Shown: positions 1-7,792, counted from the stretch's first letter. The stretch is 22,672 nucleotides of DNA from an uncultured Clostridia bacterium (GCA_947175655.1 CAMWNQ010000007.1:1-22672), one strand, 5' to 3'. Numbers and translations are program-made. The notes: generated by a model not told the origin, from the sequence alone.

Positions 1-55
1 ATTATATAACAGCTACAATTCCTTATTACAAATTAATAATTTTTTTTTAATCCTC

Positions 56-84
56 TTGCAGTTTTTTTTCTTTTGTGATATATT
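56..84 (+). promoter_or_regulatory. Probable sigma-A promoter for the LtaS-like operon
   Basis: TTGCAG (56-61) and TATATT (79-84) are separated by 17 bp. The start site would fall near 91, about 30 nt before the ribosome binding site GGAAGG (111-116). The match is good but not perfect, and the spacer is a T-rich run, so this is a moderate-confidence call. Confidence 0.5.
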
Positions 85-123
85 TATGTAAAGAAAATGT
101 TTTTTATAAAGGAAGGATACTCA

Positions 124-1962
124 ATGAAAGAAAAAATGACTGATTTTAAAGAGTCTGTGAAGAAAAAAATTCATAGTCTCAATCTGGTAAGGGAGGAAAA
201 TACAGAAAAATATAAAAATCTGAATATTTTTCTTATACTTTTCTTTCCTGTATTTATCTCCTGTATGGCAGAAATAAATCAGGGGAAATATCTTACAAAT
301 TTCGTTAAGTTCTTGACTGAAAGACCAAGCGTTATGCTTTTCAATTTTATTGTGGCATCACTGATTTTCTATATGCTTTTGGCAATAGTAAAAAAAGGCT
401 GGCTGGCTATGCTGGTACACGGTACAATATATATGTTGCTGAGTACGGTTGAGCTTTTCAAGTACGGTACTAACGGAAATCATCTTATATTATCGGATAT
501 GAAACTTTTCAAGAGCGTAAAAAGTCTTACATCATTCGCATACATAAAAATAACTCCTAGACTTATTATATATTTTCTTATAGCTATAGCGTTTATTTCA
601 ATTGCGTTCTATTTCAATCCAAAGATGAATATGAAACCTATAAAACGTTGTATCACTGCCGGTTTCTGTGCATTGCCCTGCATTTCACTTATAGTGATAC
701 CATCTTTTTCCACTTCGGTATATTCAATATTTGATGTTGATACTACAAGTGCAAGCAATACATTCCTGCTCAATGAAAAATTTGAAAGCAACAGTCTTCT
801 TGCATTTCTTATGGAGACTGCATCTGAAAGCTTTGAAAACAGACTTGTTGAACCTGATGAATATTCAGAAGAAGCTGTAAAAAATATTCTCAGTTCTGAA
901 ACGGTCAAATCCGGAGATTTCAACGGTGGTCAGAAACCTAATGTAATAGTAATTATGAGTGAAGCATATGCTGATTTCCGTGCGTTCGACAAACTCAATA
1001 TTGATAACTCATACTATCAAAAATTCGATAATGTATGTGACGAGGGAAAATCTGGACTTCTTATCTCCCCTACATATGCAAGCTTTACAGTACGTTCAGA
1101 ATTTGAACTTCTTTTCGGACTTCCTGTACGTTCTCTTAACGACCCGAATATGCCACAGAGACTTCTCTCTGAAAGAGAACAACCAGCAATGGCACAATAC
1201 TATAAGGACTGGGGATATAATACAGCTTATGTGCATCCGTTCTACAGCGGATTCTATAACCGTGACAAAATATATGAAAGATTCGGATTCGACCAGATGA
1301 TTTTTGAAGAAGATTTCACTGTTCCGGTTGAAAGATATGGAACTTATATTGATGATGCTACTATATTCAGTCAGATTGAAAAACTCCTCGGTGAAAGTGA
1401 TAACCCTATGTATATACATACAACTACAATGCAGAATCATCAGCCATATAATCAGGGTGAAGACCCAGACGCAGAATTTGAAAACTATCTCCAGTGGATA
1501 CAGCATACAAATGAAGGTCTTGAAGATTTCCTCGGCAGACTTGAACAGCTTGATGAACCTACTCTTGTATTTATGGTAGGCGACCACTTCCCTTCACTCA
1601 AAGGCGGTTCAGGAGTATATGAACAGCTTGGAATAAATGGTCAGAACTGTAGCATTGTATATGAACAGAAATATCTGCTCTGGAGTAACTATGATGCCGA
1701 TTTCTCAGTAGTACCTGATGAAAAATTCTCATTTTTCTATGTGCCTTATGTTCTTATGAATATAATAGATGCTCCAAGAGATGAATTTATACAGAGAATG
1801 AATGAATACTTTGAAAAAATTCCTGTATATTCAACAAACTACGATAATTCGTCCGAAAAGAACAAAGAACTTGATATTCTTACTTATGACCGTGTAATCG
1901 GTGAGCTTTACTCGTCAAATCCGATACCGAAGGAAGAATTTATTTTACAGGAGACTGATTAA
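124..1962 (+). CDS. LtaS-like membrane phosphoglycerol transferase (sulfatase fold)
   Basis: This 612-residue protein has about five hydrophobic membrane segments in its first 200 residues, followed by a large extracellular alkaline-phosphatase/sulfatase-fold domain. The layout is that of lipoteichoic acid synthase and related polyglycerol-phosphate transferases, which move glycerol phosphate from phosphatidylglycerol onto surface polymers. Metal and catalytic residues of the family are visible: Glu280 in IVIMSEAYADF, the nucleophile Thr322 in SFTVRSEFELLFG, His439 in QNHQPY, and Asp487-His488 in VGDHFPS. An ATG at 97 is in frame, but the GGAAGG site at 111-116 lies downstream of it, so the ATG at 124 is chosen. 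The thioesterase gene follows after 2 nt. The exact polymer made (lipoteichoic acid or another glycerol-phosphate polymer) cannot be told from sequence. Confidence 0.85.
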   Translation: MKEKMTDFKESVKKKIHSLNLVREENTEKYKNLNIFLILFFPVFISCMAEINQGKYLTNFVKFLTERPSVMLFNFIVASLIFYMLLAIVKKGWLAMLVHGTIYMLLSTVELFKYGTNGNHLILSDMKLFKSVKSLTSFAYIKITPRLIIYFLIAIAFISIAFYFNPKMNMKPIKRCITAGFCALPCISLIVIPSFSTSVYSIFDVDTTSASNTFLLNEKFESNSLLAFLMETASESFENRLVEPDEYSEEAVKNILSSETVKSGDFNGGQKPNVIVIMSEAYADFRAFDKLNIDNSYYQKFDNVCDEGKSGLLISPTYASFTVRSEFELLFGLPVRSLNDPNMPQRLLSEREQPAMAQYYKDWGYNTAYVHPFYSGFYNRDKIYERFGFDQMIFEEDFTVPVERYGTYIDDATIFSQIEKLLGESDNPMYIHTTTMQNHQPYNQGEDPDAEFENYLQWIQHTNEGLEDFLGRLEQLDEPTLVFMVGDHFPSLKGGSGVYEQLGINGQNCSIVYEQKYLLWSNYDADFSVVPDEKFSFFYVPYVLMNIIDAPRDEFIQRMNEYFEKIPVYSTNYDNSSEKNKELDILTYDRVIGELYSSNPIPKEEFILQETD

Positions 1963-1964
1963 TT

Positions 1965-2357
1965 ATGAAAGAAATCAAAGTTGGATTAATTACAGAAATA
2001 TCTGCTGTTGTAGACAAATCAATGCTTGCAGTAAACGTTGGAAGCGGAAGTCTTGAAGTTCTCGCAACACCTGTTATGATAATGCTTATGGAAAAAGCGT
2101 CCTGCCAATGCATTGCGGATTATCTCGAAAATGATGAGACTACAGTCGGCACTGAAATTAATGTAAAACATATCTCGGCAACTCCCGAAAATATGAATGT
2201 CACAATAAAATCCACAGTAACTGATGTCAATAACAGGGAAATAACATTTAAAACCGAAGCTTTTGATGATGCAGGAAAAATCGGTGAGGGCGTTCACAGA
2301 AGATTTCTGGTATATGGTGAGAAATTTACTCAGAAAGCAAAAAGCAAACTAAATTAA
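1965..2357 (+). CDS. FlK-like hotdog-fold acyl-CoA thioesterase
   Basis: A 130-residue single-domain hotdog protein of the fluoroacetyl-CoA thioesterase (FlK)-like family. Thr35 (in LATPVMIM), Glu43 (in LMEKAS) and His69 (in VKHISA) are spaced 8 and 26 residues apart, the same spacing as the FlK catalytic residues Thr42, Glu50 and His76. Most clostridial members are annotated only as thioesterases and their substrate is unknown; fluoroacetyl-CoA should not be assumed. The gene starts 2 nt after the LtaS-like stop, with GGAG at 1950-1953 inside the end of that gene, so the two are co-transcribed and probably translationally coupled. A hairpin terminator follows the stop. Confidence 0.75.
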   Translation: MKEIKVGLITEISAVVDKSMLAVNVGSGSLEVLATPVMIMLMEKASCQCIADYLENDETTVGTEINVKHISATPENMNVTIKSTVTDVNNREITFKTEAFDDAGKIGEGVHRRFLVYGEKFTQKAKSKLN

Positions 2358-2362
2358 ATACA

Positions 2363-2395
2363 AAAAAACAGGACGGCTTAAAAACCGTCCTTTTA
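2363..2395. terminator. Bidirectional intrinsic terminator between convergent operons
   Basis: GGACGG (2371-2376) and CCGTCC (2385-2390) form a stem. A T-rich run follows on the plus strand and an A-run precedes it at 2363-2369, so it can stop both the thioesterase transcript and the opposing hisS-aspS transcript. Confidence 0.8.
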
Positions 2396-2511
2396 ATTTA
2401 TAATTCATAATGCATAATTTATAATTATATGATAATTTTTAATTTTTCCTTCTTGATTATGCATTGATTTATAATTCATAATTATGAATTCTTAATTATG
2501 CATTTTTTATT
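2395..2511. repeat. AT-rich palindromic repeat cluster, locus 1
   Basis: Several adjoining copies of the window's main repeat occur here, built from words such as TTATAATTCATAAT, TGCATAATT and the palindrome TTCATAATTATGAA. The last copy runs into aspS: the stop codon (2496-2498) and the codons for its last Asn-Ala lie within repeat sequence. Part of this cluster, including TATAATTATATGATAATTTT and the segment after ATTGATTTATAATTCATAAT, is shared with the cluster at 18197-18321. Confidence 0.8.
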
Positions 2512-4277
2512 ACGTCTATGCCGAGAACATCAAGGCTTTCCTTGTCAACGAATGATGGGCATTCTGACATCAGTTCACTTGCATTCTGAACTTTCGGGAA
2601 TGCTGTAACATCTCTGAGACTTTCAGCCTGTAACATTACCATTGCAAGACGGTCAAGACCAATTCCAAGCCCTCCGTGCGGTGGAGCTCCGTACTTATAT
2701 GCTTCAACAAGGAATCCGAATTTTGCTTCAATTTCTTCATCAGTGAGACCGAGTGACTGGAACATCTTCTGCTGTAACTCATAGTCAGTGATACGGATTG
2801 AACCTGATGAAAGTTCAGTTCCATTAAGTACAAGGTCAAATGCTTTTGCTATTACCTTTTCAGGATTGCTGTCAAGATACTGTATGCAATCGTCCATAGG
2901 CATTGTAAACGGGTGATGCATTGCAAGCCAAGTCTGACTTTCATCGTCCCATTCAAAGAACGGAAATTCTGTAATCCAGAGGAAATTAAACTGATTTTCT
3001 GGTATAATATCAAGCATCTTTGCAACTTTAAGTCTTAAAGCACCAAGTACAGGAAGTGTGATTTTATTCTTGTCAGCAACTATAAGTGCAACGTCTCCCT
3101 GTTTGCATTCAATTTTTTCGAGTATTGCATTAATCTTATCTTCTGTCATAAACTTTGCAAAAGAACAGCTCGGCTTCTCATCATTCCATCTTATGAATGC
3201 AAGACCCTTAGCTCCGATTCCTTTTGCAGTTTCAGTGAGCTTGTCTATTTCTTTTCTTGTGAGTATCTTTGATGAATTCTTAGCTACTATTGCCCTTACA
3301 CTTCCGCCATTCTGAATAGCTGATGTAAATACACCAAATCCGCAGTCTTTCACCAAATCTGAAATATCCTGAATTTCCATTTCAAAACGTGTATCAGGCT
3401 TATCAGAACCGAATCTTTCCATAGCTTCATTATATGTCAGACGTTTTATAGGAGTTGCTATTTCAATATCAAGAACCTTCTTAAAAAGATATGAAATAAA
3501 TCCTTCTGTCATTTCAAGAATATTGTCAACATCAACAAATGACATTTCAAGGTCTATCTGAGTGAATTCAGGCTGACGGTCTGCTCTCAAGTCCTCATCA
3601 CGGAAACATCTTGCAAGCTGAATATATCTGTCAAATCCCGATACCATAAGGAGTTGTTTATAAATCTGCGGTGACTGAGGAAGAGCATAGAACTTTCCGT
3701 TATGCACTCTTGACGGTATGAGATAATCCCTTGCACCCTCTGGAGTAGATTTCATCATCATAGGTGTTTCTATTTCAGTGAAATCATTTGCATAGTAGTA
3801 TTCTCTGGCTGTCTGTGCAATTTTATGACGCATTATTATATTTTTTTGTAAAGGTGAACGTCTCAAATCAAGATAACGGTATTTAAGTCTGAGTTCTTCA
3901 TTTACCTTTGTTTCATCAGTAATTTCAAAAGGTGTTGTCTGAGCCTTTGCAAGTATTCTGAGGTCATCAACGAGAATTTCAACGTGACCTGTGCTGATTT
4001 TATTATTTATATTTATTTCATCACGTTCCTGAACTTTTCCTTTTGCCATAAGTACATACTCACTTCTGCAAGACGATGCCTTTTCAAAAATTTCAGGACT
4101 TGTACTGTCATTGAAAGTAAGCTGAACAACACCGGTCTTGTCTCTGAGTATTATAAAAATAATACCGCCTCTGTCACGTATTCTGTCAACAAAACCGCCT
4201 ACTATAACTTCTTCTCCTGCCTTAACGACTTCCCCACAGTAATGGGAACGTTTCAGACCTTTCATATTATCTGCCAT
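2496..4277 (-). CDS. aspS: Aspartyl-tRNA synthetase
   Basis: This is a full-length bacterial-type class II AspRS of 593 residues, which charges tRNA-Asp with aspartate. In order it shows an N-terminal OB-fold anticodon-binding domain (roughly 1-110), the catalytic core with motif 2 (FRDEDLRADRQPEF, near residue 220), an inserted GAD domain in the middle (about 290-420), and motif 3 (GIGLDRLAMV, Arg at 543). The bacterial insert argues against an archaeal-type non-discriminating enzyme. The start codon has AGAGG about 12 nt upstream. The gene lies 36 nt downstream of hisS, the common hisS-aspS order of Firmicutes. Its last few residues (IKNA) and stop fall in an AT-rich repeat. Confidence 0.97.
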   Translation of the reverse strand: MADNMKGLKRSHYCGEVVKAGEEVIVGGFVDRIRDRGGIIFIILRDKTGVVQLTFNDSTSPEIFEKASSCRSEYVLMAKGKVQERDEININNKISTGHVEILVDDLRILAKAQTTPFEITDETKVNEELRLKYRYLDLRRSPLQKNIIMRHKIAQTAREYYYANDFTEIETPMMMKSTPEGARDYLIPSRVHNGKFYALPQSPQIYKQLLMVSGFDRYIQLARCFRDEDLRADRQPEFTQIDLEMSFVDVDNILEMTEGFISYLFKKVLDIEIATPIKRLTYNEAMERFGSDKPDTRFEMEIQDISDLVKDCGFGVFTSAIQNGGSVRAIVAKNSSKILTRKEIDKLTETAKGIGAKGLAFIRWNDEKPSCSFAKFMTEDKINAILEKIECKQGDVALIVADKNKITLPVLGALRLKVAKMLDIIPENQFNFLWITEFPFFEWDDESQTWLAMHHPFTMPMDDCIQYLDSNPEKVIAKAFDLVLNGTELSSGSIRITDYELQQKMFQSLGLTDEEIEAKFGFLVEAYKYGAPPHGGLGIGLDRLAMVMLQAESLRDVTAFPKVQNASELMSECPSFVDKESLDVLGIDVIKNA

Positions 4278-4293
4278 AATAAAAAACCTCTCT

Positions 4294-4336
4294 TTATAAT
4301 TTATAATTCATAATTATGAATTCTTAATTATGAATT
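4294..4336. repeat. AT-rich palindromic repeat, locus 2 (hisS-aspS junction)
   Basis: A repeat unit with the core TTCATAATTATGAATTC fills the hisS-aspS spacer and continues into hisS, where it encodes the terminal residues FIIKNS and the stop codon (4314-4316). Confidence 0.8.
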
Positions 4337-5630
4337 GGTCAATATTTCCGAGCATATTGTCAAGATATAGAGCATCAAACTTATCAGCAAACTTTTCATC
4401 ATCTAACGGGAGTTCAAATTGTTCCCCTGTTTTCATATTCTTTATTTTCGCTCTGTTCGCTTCAAGTTCGTTAGTTCCGAGAACAAGAGTGAATGATGCA
4501 TTTATCTTATCTGCATATTTCATCTGAGCTTTTAGACTTCTGCCTACTACATCATATTCAATCCAGTGACCATATTCACGGAGAGATTTTGCAAGTGACA
4601 TAGCCTTATTCAATGCAGGTTCGTCCATAGGTGCTATATAAAGATTACAAGGTTCTTTCTGCATAAATTCACAGCCCTGATTTTCCATTACCATTATAAG
4701 CCTTTCAAGTCCCATAGCAAAACCAAGTGCAGGAACGGCTTTACTTCCGAGCTGTTCTATAAGACCGTCATATCTTCCGCCTCCGCATACTGTTCCCTGA
4801 GAGCCTATGTCGGTTGAAACAAATTCAAAAACAGTCTTTGTATAATAGTCAAGACCTCTTACTATCTTAGGATTTATTTTGAAATCTATACTGAGATTTT
4901 TCAGATAACCCTGAAGCTTTTCAAAATGTTCACGGCATTCATCACAGAGATAATCAAGTATAACAGGTGCATCTTTTGCAATTTCAGAGCATATCTCACT
5001 CTTGCAGTCAAGAATACGCATAGGATTTTTTTCAAGTCTTGAAAGACAGGTATCACAGAGTTCATCTTTTTTTTCTCCGAAATATTCCTTCAAAGCCTTA
5101 TGGTATTCTGCACGGCATTCCGGACAGCCTATTGAATTGATATTCAGTTCAATATTCTTTATTCCGAGATTGTCAAGAATATTTTTTGCAAGTGATATTA
5201 TTTCGGCATCTGCTGAAGGCATTGAACTGCCTGCCATTTCAAGTCCGAACTGATGAAATTCACGGAGTCTTCCTTTCTGAGGTCTTTCGTGACGGAAACA
5301 GGAAAGTATATAAAAAACTCTCTGGGGCATTGCATCATTCAGAAGTCCGTTTTCAAGCATAGCACGTATAGTTCCGGCAGTGCCTTCAGGACGGAGTGTG
5401 AATTTGGTTTCCTTTGCAATGACAGTATACATTTCTTTCTGTACAACATCAGTAGTTTCTCCTACTGAACGCAAAAAAAGATTGGTATTTTCAAATGTTG
5501 GTATTCTTATTTCCTTAAATCCGAACTTTTCCGCAGTATCTCTTGCAACTTTTTCAACAGTCTGCCACTTATTAATATTCTTTGGTATTACATCTTCAGT
5601 ACCGTTCGGGCGTTTTATATTAAGAGCCAT
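4314..5630 (-). CDS. hisS: Histidyl-tRNA synthetase
   Basis: A 438-residue class II HisRS that charges tRNA-His. The HisRS signatures GLDYYTKTVFEF (around residue 260) and GGGRYDGLIEQLG are present, followed by motif 3 (LGFAMGLERLIMV) and a C-terminal anticodon-binding domain. The start is placed at 5630 (MALNIKRPNGTEDV), with AAAGGA about 13 nt upstream. A longer in-frame opening from the ATG at 5681 is rejected because it adds a non-homologous hydrophobic stretch encoded partly by repeat DNA. No T-box leader is seen upstream. The C-terminal tail FIIKNS is encoded by an AT-rich repeat, an add-on relative to usual HisRS ends. Confidence 0.96.
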   Translation of the reverse strand: MALNIKRPNGTEDVIPKNINKWQTVEKVARDTAEKFGFKEIRIPTFENTNLFLRSVGETTDVVQKEMYTVIAKETKFTLRPEGTAGTIRAMLENGLLNDAMPQRVFYILSCFRHERPQKGRLREFHQFGLEMAGSSMPSADAEIISLAKNILDNLGIKNIELNINSIGCPECRAEYHKALKEYFGEKKDELCDTCLSRLEKNPMRILDCKSEICSEIAKDAPVILDYLCDECREHFEKLQGYLKNLSIDFKINPKIVRGLDYYTKTVFEFVSTDIGSQGTVCGGGRYDGLIEQLGSKAVPALGFAMGLERLIMVMENQGCEFMQKEPCNLYIAPMDEPALNKAMSLAKSLREYGHWIEYDVVGRSLKAQMKYADKINASFTLVLGTNELEANRAKIKNMKTGEQFELPLDDEKFADKFDALYLDNMLGNIDQFIIKNS

Positions 5631-5667
5631 TAAAAAAACATTCCTTTCAAAAAAATATATAAACTCA

Positions 5668-5757
5668 TATTTATAATGCATAATTCATAATGCATAATTA
5701 AGAATTCATAATTCACAATTATAATTCATAATTATGAATTCTTAATTATAAATTAAA
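5668..5757. repeat. AT-rich palindromic repeat cluster, locus 3
   Basis: Three or more tandem, partly inverted units occupy the spacer between the mgsA-like terminator and hisS. Words include TGCATAATTCATAATGCATAA, AAGAATTCATAATTCAC and the palindrome AATTCATAATTATGAATT. Any hisS promoter must lie in or beside this cluster; no convincing one can be separated from the repeat's own TATAAT-like words. Confidence 0.8.
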
Positions 5758-5783
5758 ATTGTCCCCAAAAATTCAGGGACAAT
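5749..5783 (-). terminator. Intrinsic terminator of the mgsA-like gene
   Basis: ATTGTCCC (5758-5765) pairs with GGGACAAT (5776-5783). On the minus strand the stem is followed by TTTAATTTA, giving a standard terminator about 35 nt after the mgsA-like stop codon. Confidence 0.75.
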
Positions 5784-5817
5784 AATAATTGCTGATTGTC
5801 AGGAGCAGGGCATTTTG

Positions 5818-6222
5818 TCAGATAAGCGGTTTGCCATTTTCACGCCAGTCAAGGTCGCCACGCTCAAGGGCAAAAATAAGAGCTTCAGCTGTAGCAATAT
5901 TTGTAGCAACTGGAACGTTATGAACATCACAGAGTCTGAGAAGATTCATATCCTGTTTTGCTTCGTTCGCATTATGGTTTATAGGATCTCTGAAAAACAG
6001 AAGAACATCTACTTCATTACAGGAAAGAAGTGCTAAAATCTGTTCTGCTCCCCCTTTGCCACTTAAATATTTTTTTATATTCAAACCTGTTGCTTCGCTC
6101 ACAATTCTTCCTGTTGTATTGGTAGCACATAAAGAGTGCTTAGAAAGAATGCTACAGTATGCACTGCAAAACTGTACCATAAGTTCTTTTTTTGCATCGT
6201 GTGCAATAATTGCTATTTGCAT
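5818..6222 (-). CDS. Methylglyoxal synthase-like protein, catalytic Asp missing
   Basis: This 134-residue protein is clearly of the MgsA family, which converts dihydroxyacetone phosphate to methylglyoxal and phosphate. Conserved blocks are IAIIAHDAKK (His8, Asp9), TNTTGRIV (phosphate site), VDVLLFFRDPIN (Asp79) and the C-terminal LLRLCDVHNVPVATNIATAE. The family block GGDQQ, whose Asp is E. coli catalytic Asp71, reads GGAEQ here (Ala59, Glu60). The His98 block after DPLN is also replaced (HNANEAKQ) and carries Asn/Glu at that point. The reading frame is intact and the ribosome binding site normal, so this looks like a diverged homologue, not a broken gene; activity is doubtful. It follows the MinD-like gene, and mgsA is often found near minCDE-rodA in clostridia. 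Confidence 0.75.
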   Translation of the reverse strand: MQIAIIAHDAKKELMVQFCSAYCSILSKHSLCATNTTGRIVSEATGLNIKKYLSGKGGAEQILALLSCNEVDVLLFFRDPINHNANEAKQDMNLLRLCDVHNVPVATNIATAEALIFALERGDLDWRENGKPLI

Positions 6223-6267
6223 TCTCTATCATTCCTTTCCTTTAAGTTATATTTGTTTATTTATCTC

Positions 6268-6306
6268 AATCCATGTGCTTTCGCACAACATAGAATAATA
6301 AATATT
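6268..6306 (+). repeat. 39-nt hairpin repeat, copy 1
   Basis: This unit starts AATCCATGTGC and contains the hairpin TGTGC-TTTC-GCACA (6274-6287), then ACATAGAATAATAAATATT. It matches 7754-7792 at 37 of 39 positions; the two differences (6274 and 6287) pair with each other. In this copy its right part also belongs to a perfect inverted repeat, TAGAATAATA-AA-TATTATTCTA (6291-6312). It lies between the MinD-like and MgsA-like genes. Confidence 0.8.
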
Positions 6307-6317
6307 ATTCTATAAAC

Positions 6318-6345
6318 AGTATATCACATTATTTTCATAATGTAA
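6318..6345 (-). promoter_or_regulatory. Possible promoter for the mgsA-like gene
   Basis: On the minus strand, TTACAT (6340-6345) and TATACT (6318-6323) are 16 bp apart. The -35 is weak. It overlaps a small perfect hairpin (ACATTAT-GAAA-ATAATGT on the minus strand, 6326-6343) that has no T-run and so is not an obvious terminator. Confidence 0.3.
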
Positions 6346-6352
6346 TACTATA

Positions 6353-7093
6353 TTAAGCATTCTTTATAGTAAGAGGGATATAGTCACCCTGAAGACGTTT
6401 TGATATTGCATCAAAAGCACGGAGACTGTCTGAATTTGTAGGTATAGCCTGACCTTTACCCATTGATACTGCAAGCGAGAAGTCTTCCGGAATAACTCCG
6501 ATAAGCTGAACCCCGATAGTATCGATTATTTCATCAAGATTTGAAACAAGAGAACTTCCAATAATCTTATTTGTAACCTTATTTATAATAAGACGCTGGC
6601 TTTTGTTGCCTCTGTTATAGAATTCATCAGACATCATATTGGCATCTCTTATACATACAGGGTCAGGAGTAGTAAGAATCAGTATAAGATTAGCCTGTGC
6701 TACTATATCAAATACATGGGAATTTATACCTGCACCCGTATCAATAATAATAAATTCAAAATACTTCTTTACAGAACGGCAAATGTCAATAATCTGTTCA
6801 ACTGTAACAGTGGAAAACGGGTTTTTAGGTGCACAAAGAATACTTAAATTGCTTGCCATTTTAACTTGTGTTATAGCATCAAGTGCTGATTTTTTTCCGC
6901 TTATAACATCGCTCAAATCTGAATTAACCTCACCACCCATACCAAGCATAATATCAAGACAACGAAGACCGAAATCAAGTTCAATAATCAAAGTACGATG
7001 ACCCTGTTTAGCAAGGGTATATCCAAGACCGGCACAGACTGTTGACTTTCCTGTACCACCTTTTCCAGATGTAACAGCAATAATTTTAGGCAT
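6353..7093 (-). CDS. MinD-like ParA-family ATPase
   Basis: A 246-residue P-loop ATPase with a deviant Walker A (GKGGTGKST, residues 10-18, signature Lys11 and Lys16), the MinD-type block LDFGLRCLDIMLGM, and Walker B FEFIIIDTGAG. MinD uses ATP-dependent dimerisation on the membrane to place the division site through MinC. Two features differ from typical MinD: the protein is about 20 residues short, and it ends RLQGDYIPLTIKNA without the usual Lys-rich amphipathic membrane-targeting helix. No minC or minE is in the window. It may be a cytosolic MinD relative (for example FlhG/ParA-like) rather than true MinD. AAAGGAAT precedes the ATG. The last residues resemble the AspRS tail (IKNA). Confidence 0.7.
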   Translation of the reverse strand: MPKIIAVTSGKGGTGKSTVCAGLGYTLAKQGHRTLIIELDFGLRCLDIMLGMGGEVNSDLSDVISGKKSALDAITQVKMASNLSILCAPKNPFSTVTVEQIIDICRSVKKYFEFIIIDTGAGINSHVFDIVAQANLILILTTPDPVCIRDANMMSDEFYNRGNKSQRLIINKVTNKIIGSSLVSNLDEIIDTIGVQLIGVIPEDFSLAVSMGKGQAIPTNSDSLRAFDAISKRLQGDYIPLTIKNA

Positions 7094-7152
7094 AATAAAT
7101 CAATTCCTTTTCAAAAAATAACAATAAAGCATATTATACAAGCTTACTTACT

Positions 7153-7180
7153 ATTATAACACAATTTTCCTGAATGTCAA
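7153..7180 (-). promoter_or_regulatory. Sigma-A promoter of the MinD-like gene
   Basis: On the minus strand, TTGACA (7175-7180) and TATAAT (7153-7158) are perfect consensus boxes with a 16-bp spacer. The start would fall near 7146, about 50 nt before the ATG. Confidence 0.75.
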
Positions 7181-7270
7181 AGAAGTTTTAAAAAAAAAAG
7201 AAATTATTGTGCAAATTAATAGTTTTCCATAATAATCATTGTGTATTTTAACTATAAGCAAATTATGTAG

Positions 7271-7313
7271 ATTCATAATTCATAATTAAGAATACATAAT
7301 TATGAATTAATTC
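7271..7313. repeat. AT-rich palindromic repeat, locus 4
   Basis: TTCATAATTCATAATTAAG and ACATAATTATGAATTAATTC lie just upstream of the rnpB -35 box, between the divergent MinD-like and rnpB promoters. Apart from this repeat, I see nothing further in the spacer at 7181-7320. Confidence 0.75.
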
Positions 7314-7322
7314 AAAAAGTTC

Positions 7323-7351
7323 TTGACTTTTTCTGAAAAATATAGTATAAT
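7323..7351 (+). promoter_or_regulatory. Sigma-A promoter of rnpB
   Basis: TTGACT (7323-7328) and TATAAT (7346-7351) are separated by 17 bp. The RNA start predicted 7 nt later, at 7358, coincides with the first base of the RNase P P1 helix, which supports both calls. Confidence 0.85.
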
Positions 7352-7357
7352 GAATTC

Positions 7358-7728
7358 GTGACCAGACTATACGGCAGCGGAAACGTTTTTTATGTTTACG
7401 AGGAAAGTCCGGGCATCACAGAGCAAGGTAACTGCTAACGGCAGCCGGGGGCGACCTTAGGGCTAGTGCAACAGAAATATACTTCCATACTTCCGGTTTT
7501 TCATAATCTTCCGGAACTATGGTAAAGGTGGAAAGGCGAGGTAAAAGCTCACCAGAGTGCAGGAGACTGTACTGCTATGTAAACCCTACCTGATGCAACG
7601 TCTATTGGTGCTTCATATCTTAACGTCTGCTCGGCGGATATGAAGTAATGACGGCTTGAACTCATCGGCAACGATGAGTCTAGATAAATTGCCGTACACG
7701 ACAGAACCCGGCTTATCGGTCTGGTCAC
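7358..7728 (+). ncRNA. rnpB: RNase P RNA, bacterial (probably class A)
   Basis: This is the catalytic RNA that trims tRNA 5' leaders. The universal conserved blocks are all visible: GAGGAAAGTCCGGGCA near the 5' end, ACAGAAA in the middle, and AGATAAATTGCCG followed by ACAGAACCCGGCTTA at the 3' end. The ends are fixed by the P1 helix: GTGACCAGA (7358-7366) pairs with TCTGGTCAC (7720-7728). The length of about 371 nt is normal. A pyrimidine- and T-rich run (7729-7742) after P1 probably serves as terminator. Class A rather than the Bacillus class B is judged from overall layout and is less certain. Confidence 0.95.
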
Positions 7729-7753
7729 TTCCTTCTTTTTTATACATTTTTTA

Positions 7754-7792
7754 AATCCACGTGCTTTCGCACGACATAGAATAATAAATATT
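7754..7792 (+). repeat. 39-nt hairpin repeat, copy 2
   Basis: The same unit and orientation as at 6268-6306, here with the hairpin CGTGC-TTTC-GCACG (7760-7773). The T-A pair closing the stem in copy 1 is C-G here. It lies just after the rnpB terminator region and upstream of the lipoprotein gene. The right arm of the AT inverted repeat seen at copy 1 has decayed. Confidence 0.8.

Noticed and set aside
1096..1587. A 163-codon minus-strand frame inside the LtaS-like gene
   Set aside because: It is antisense to a clearly conserved coding region and has no ribosome binding site or recognisable family.
5631..5681. Longer N-terminus for HisS
   Set aside because: The added residues are hydrophobic and partly encoded by repeat DNA; the family start matches MALNIKRPNGTEDV.
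5631..5817. T-box riboswitch upstream of hisS
   Set aside because: The spacer holds only AT-rich repeats and a terminator belonging to the upstream gene; the conserved T-box sequence is absent.
6326..6343. Hairpin after the MinD-like gene as a terminator
   Set aside because: The 7-bp AT-only stem is followed by GATATAC, with no T-run.
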